Shown in pieces: positions 62,202 through 64,000 of a stretch of DNA of 64,000 nucleotides. Made by a program: the position numbers and the translations under genes. How positions within the stretch are numbered: position 1 is the first letter of the stretch; every line of letters starts with the position of its first letter. A model generated the notes under the pieces. The model saw only the letters and a list, made by a program, of their open reading frames with translations, was not told the DNA's origin and did no database searches. The stretch spans positions 620,001-684,000 of the forward strand of contig NZ_CAKLDM010000001.1 of NCBI RefSeq assembly GCF_921294215.1. The letters run 5' to 3'. Source of the DNA: Vibrio marisflavi CECT 7928 (GTDB taxonomy: Bacteria; Pseudomonadota; Gammaproteobacteria; Enterobacterales; Vibrionaceae).

Positions 62202-63542
62202 ATGTCACTCATGAATTCTATTATGAATTTCGTCGAGCGTGTTATTGCACCATTCGCCGGCAGAGTAGCTGGCCAAAAGCATATATGCGCTATTAAAGAT
62301 GGCTTTATTTCTACCATGCCATTTCTGATTGTTGGCTCGTTACTTTTGGTGTTAGCGAACCCGCCGGGGACAGGAAACGCGTTCTTAGATGGCTGGCATG
62401 CGGTAATAAAGTTCATTGGCCGTGACAATATTGTTGGCCCTTACTTTGTTAGCATGGGAATTTTTGCTCTGTATTCAGCTTATGGTATTGCCTACAACTT
62501 AGCAGAAACGTTGAATACCAAAGGTGTAAGCCCGATGAACTCGGGTATGTTATCCATGTTCTCATTTCTGCTCGCAGTAGCACCTGTAGTATGGACTGGT
62601 GACTTAGGTGGTGTGATCCCGATAGCTTATCTTGGTGGTGCTGGTGCGTTTACTGCGATTATATGTGGTTTGTTTGTACCAACGATGCAGACTTTCCTTG
62701 TAGAGAAAAACATACGAATTGTCATGCCAGAAGCGGTGCCTGAAAAGATTTCAGCTTCATTCGATTTGCTAATTCCAGTTGTAGTGATGAGTTTGTTTGT
62801 CGGCGTTATCAATGGTGTCCTAGGCCATTTTGACCTGAATATTGCGACGGGTATTATGGCTCTGTTTAGTCCATTAGTAGATGCGTCTGATACCTTCATA
62901 GCATTTGCATTGGCTATTTTGTTAATCCAACTACTATGGTTTGCTGGTATTCACGGAGCTTCAGTAGTCCTAGGCGTTATCGGTCCTCTGTTGCTTGTTA
63001 ACTTAGGTGCGAACCAAGAAGCGCTTGAGGCAGGAAAAGAGTTGCCTGCTATTTTCATTAACCCTGTAATGGACTTTTTTGTCTTTGTTGGTGGTTCTGG
63101 TGGTACTTTGGCCTTGGTTTGTTTAATGGCTCGTTCCAAATCCGCTCACCTGCGTACAATCGGTAAAATGTCGTTTATACCGGGCGTATTTAATATCAAT
63201 GAGCCAGTGATTTTTGGTACACCGATTGTTATGAACCCTACCTTTTTCGTACCTTGGATTGTTGCGCCGATGATCAACGCTTCTATTGTATGGAGTGCAT
63301 TCAAATTTGATTTTGTATCCCACGTGATAGCTTTACCTCCATGGACAATGCCTGCTCCAATTGGTGCAGTAATGTCTACAAACTCGATGTTTGCCGCCGT
63401 AGTTGTCATCATCTGCTTTATCGTGAGTGGCTTAGTATATTACCCATTCTTTAAAACCTATGAAAAAACACTCATTGAGCAAGAAGAGCCAGAGCAGCTA
63501 GAAAGAGAAGAGCAAACTCTATCACCTTCGAAAGCACACTAG
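62202..63542 (+). CDS. PTS lactose/cellobiose-type IIC permease
   Basis: The 446-residue membrane protein has the IIC plan with about ten helices. It has KHICAIKDGFISTMPFLIVGSLLLVLANPP near the start, and PTMQTFLVEKNIRIVMP. The later VFNINEPVIFGTPIVMNPTFF carries the N-E-P-x-x-F-G-x-P sugar-binding loop of CelB/ChbC proteins. It moves and phosphorylates the sugar with IIB. A GGAG ribosome site precedes the ATG. Identity to chitobiose or cellobiose permeases is a matter for alignment. Confidence 0.93.
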   Translation: MSLMNSIMNFVERVIAPFAGRVAGQKHICAIKDGFISTMPFLIVGSLLLVLANPPGTGNAFLDGWHAVIKFIGRDNIVGPYFVSMGIFALYSAYGIAYNLAETLNTKGVSPMNSGMLSMFSFLLAVAPVVWTGDLGGVIPIAYLGGAGAFTAIICGLFVPTMQTFLVEKNIRIVMPEAVPEKISASFDLLIPVVVMSLFVGVINGVLGHFDLNIATGIMALFSPLVDASDTFIAFALAILLIQLLWFAGIHGASVVLGVIGPLLLVNLGANQEALEAGKELPAIFINPVMDFFVFVGGSGGTLALVCLMARSKSAHLRTIGKMSFIPGVFNINEPVIFGTPIVMNPTFFVPWIVAPMINASIVWSAFKFDFVSHVIALPPWTMPAPIGAVMSTNSMFAAVVVIICFIVSGLVYYPFFKTYEKTLIEQEEPEQLEREEQTLSPSKAH

Positions 63543-63555
63543 CTTACTAATGGGC

Positions 63556-63588
63556 CGCCACCTTTGGCTTAATTTACTAAAGGTGGCG
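63556..63588 (+). promoter_or_regulatory. Intercistronic hairpin between IIC and chbG
   Basis: CGCCACCTTT (63556-63565) pairs perfectly with AAAGGTGGCG (63579-63588) around a 13-base loop. No T-run follows. It is in the same position and style as other intercistronic hairpins in this window. Confidence 0.65.
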
Positions 63589-63671
63589 CAGTTAGAATAA
63601 GTTTAAACGGTGAGTCGAGTGGTTAATTCTCTTTATTGCGGACATTATAAAGATATAGGGTAGAGCAACGT

Positions 63672-64000
63672 ATGAAATTGATAGTAAACATTGACGATTT
63701 TGGTTTGACTGAAAGTGTCAATAAGTCGGTGGTTGAGTGTTTTCGTTTTGGTATCGCTCAGTCAACGACAATGATGATGAACCAACCCGCAACAGAGCAT
63801 GCAATTGAGCTAATTAAACAGGGGTTGGTTCCTAATGTTGGTCTGCATATTACGCTGACTAGTGGCCGCCCCATATTAGAGCCAGGCGTTGTGCCCGATC
63901 TTGTTGATGACAATGGGTTCTTTTTAAAGCAAGACAAAGCGCTTAGTTTAGCGAGTCTTGATTATGACCAAGCTTACAATGAGTTTAAGGCACAGTATAA
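63672..64000 (+). CDS. chbG: ChbG/YdjC-type carbohydrate deacetylase, 5' part (gene runs off the window)
   Basis: The frame starts at ATG 63672 and stays open to the end of the window (109 codons). MKLIVNIDDFGLTESVNKSV has the metal-binding D-D of YdjC-fold deacetylases, and GLHITLTSGRPI has the paired His of the H-x-T-L motif. ChbG removes one acetyl group from chitobiose-6-phosphate or chitotriose-6-phosphate so that the inducer can be made. With IIB and IIC before it, this suggests a chito-oligosaccharide system. The C-terminus lies outside. Confidence 0.88.
   Translation, partial: MKLIVNIDDFGLTESVNKSVVECFRFGIAQSTTMMMNQPATEHAIELIKQGLVPNVGLHITLTSGRPILEPGVVPDLVDDNGFFLKQDKALSLASLDYDQAYNEFKAQY

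Overview
The window looks like a chromosomal segment of a Vibrio or a close marine gamma-proteobacterium. The base composition is AT-rich. The households match that group: a cyanide-insensitive bd oxidase operon, a folX-folE-folM set beside a photolyase, arcACB beside pyrBI, DUF3081, DUF3429 and DUF6482 proteins, and a cellobiose-type PTS. I cannot tell which chromosome it comes from.

Layout. 1-5.2 kb: the end of a CitB/DcuR-type response regulator, then small accessory genes (VOC, SH3, GFA, two GNATs), a LysR remnant, a periplasmic solute-binding protein and a DUF3081 protein. 5.5-8.8 kb: cioA-cioB, a very small DUF2474 gene and DUF3429, followed by gene debris. 9-15.2 kb: pterin genes (folX-folE-folM) with an SDR, a DCC protein, lipocalin, photolyase and a DUF523/DUF1722 protein. 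15.2-16.5 kb: a DUF6482 gene, a tRNA-like fold and the second copy of a decayed repeat. 16.5-23.8 kb: a mobile module of three overlapping genes (two large tyrosine-recombinase-type proteins and one small partner), a GGCCATTTG repeat array, a 47-bp tRNA-Gly(UCC) 3' fragment and a related palindrome. 24-30.2 kb: nine unrelated, co-oriented single genes that look like cargo, one interrupted by an amber codon. 30.3-34.7 kb: an HTH fragment, small membrane proteins, and a methyltransferase followed by a PLD-helicase-S24 protein, a possible defence operon. 34.8-45.8 kb: an apparently undescribed catabolic locus around a LacI regulator, with an SSS symporter, three two-domain SnoaL-like proteins, an HpaI aldolase, a HisD-like dehydrogenase, an SDR, a bicupin and a hydrolase. 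45.9-54.3 kb: ArgR, pyrBI with leader and attenuator, the arginine deiminase operon arcA-arcC-arcB and a YfcC-type transporter. 54.4-60.4 kb: a four-gene operon of a 1520-residue Tat substrate plus tatA-tatB-tatC. 61.6-64 kb: PTS IIB, PTS IIC and the start of chbG behind a perfect palindrome.

Three systems stand out. The first is the giant Tat substrate with its own translocase, preceded by a perfect 13-bp inverted repeat. The second is the SnoaL/HisD/HpaI catabolic locus, where three near-identical LacI-type operators lie exactly at the two control regions. The third is the recombinase trio, in which the second protein keeps Arg, His-Arg and Gly-His but lacks the nucleophilic tyrosine. The methyltransferase plus PLD-helicase-S24 pair is a fourth candidate. 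Function calls rest on motif recognition by eye; no searches were run.
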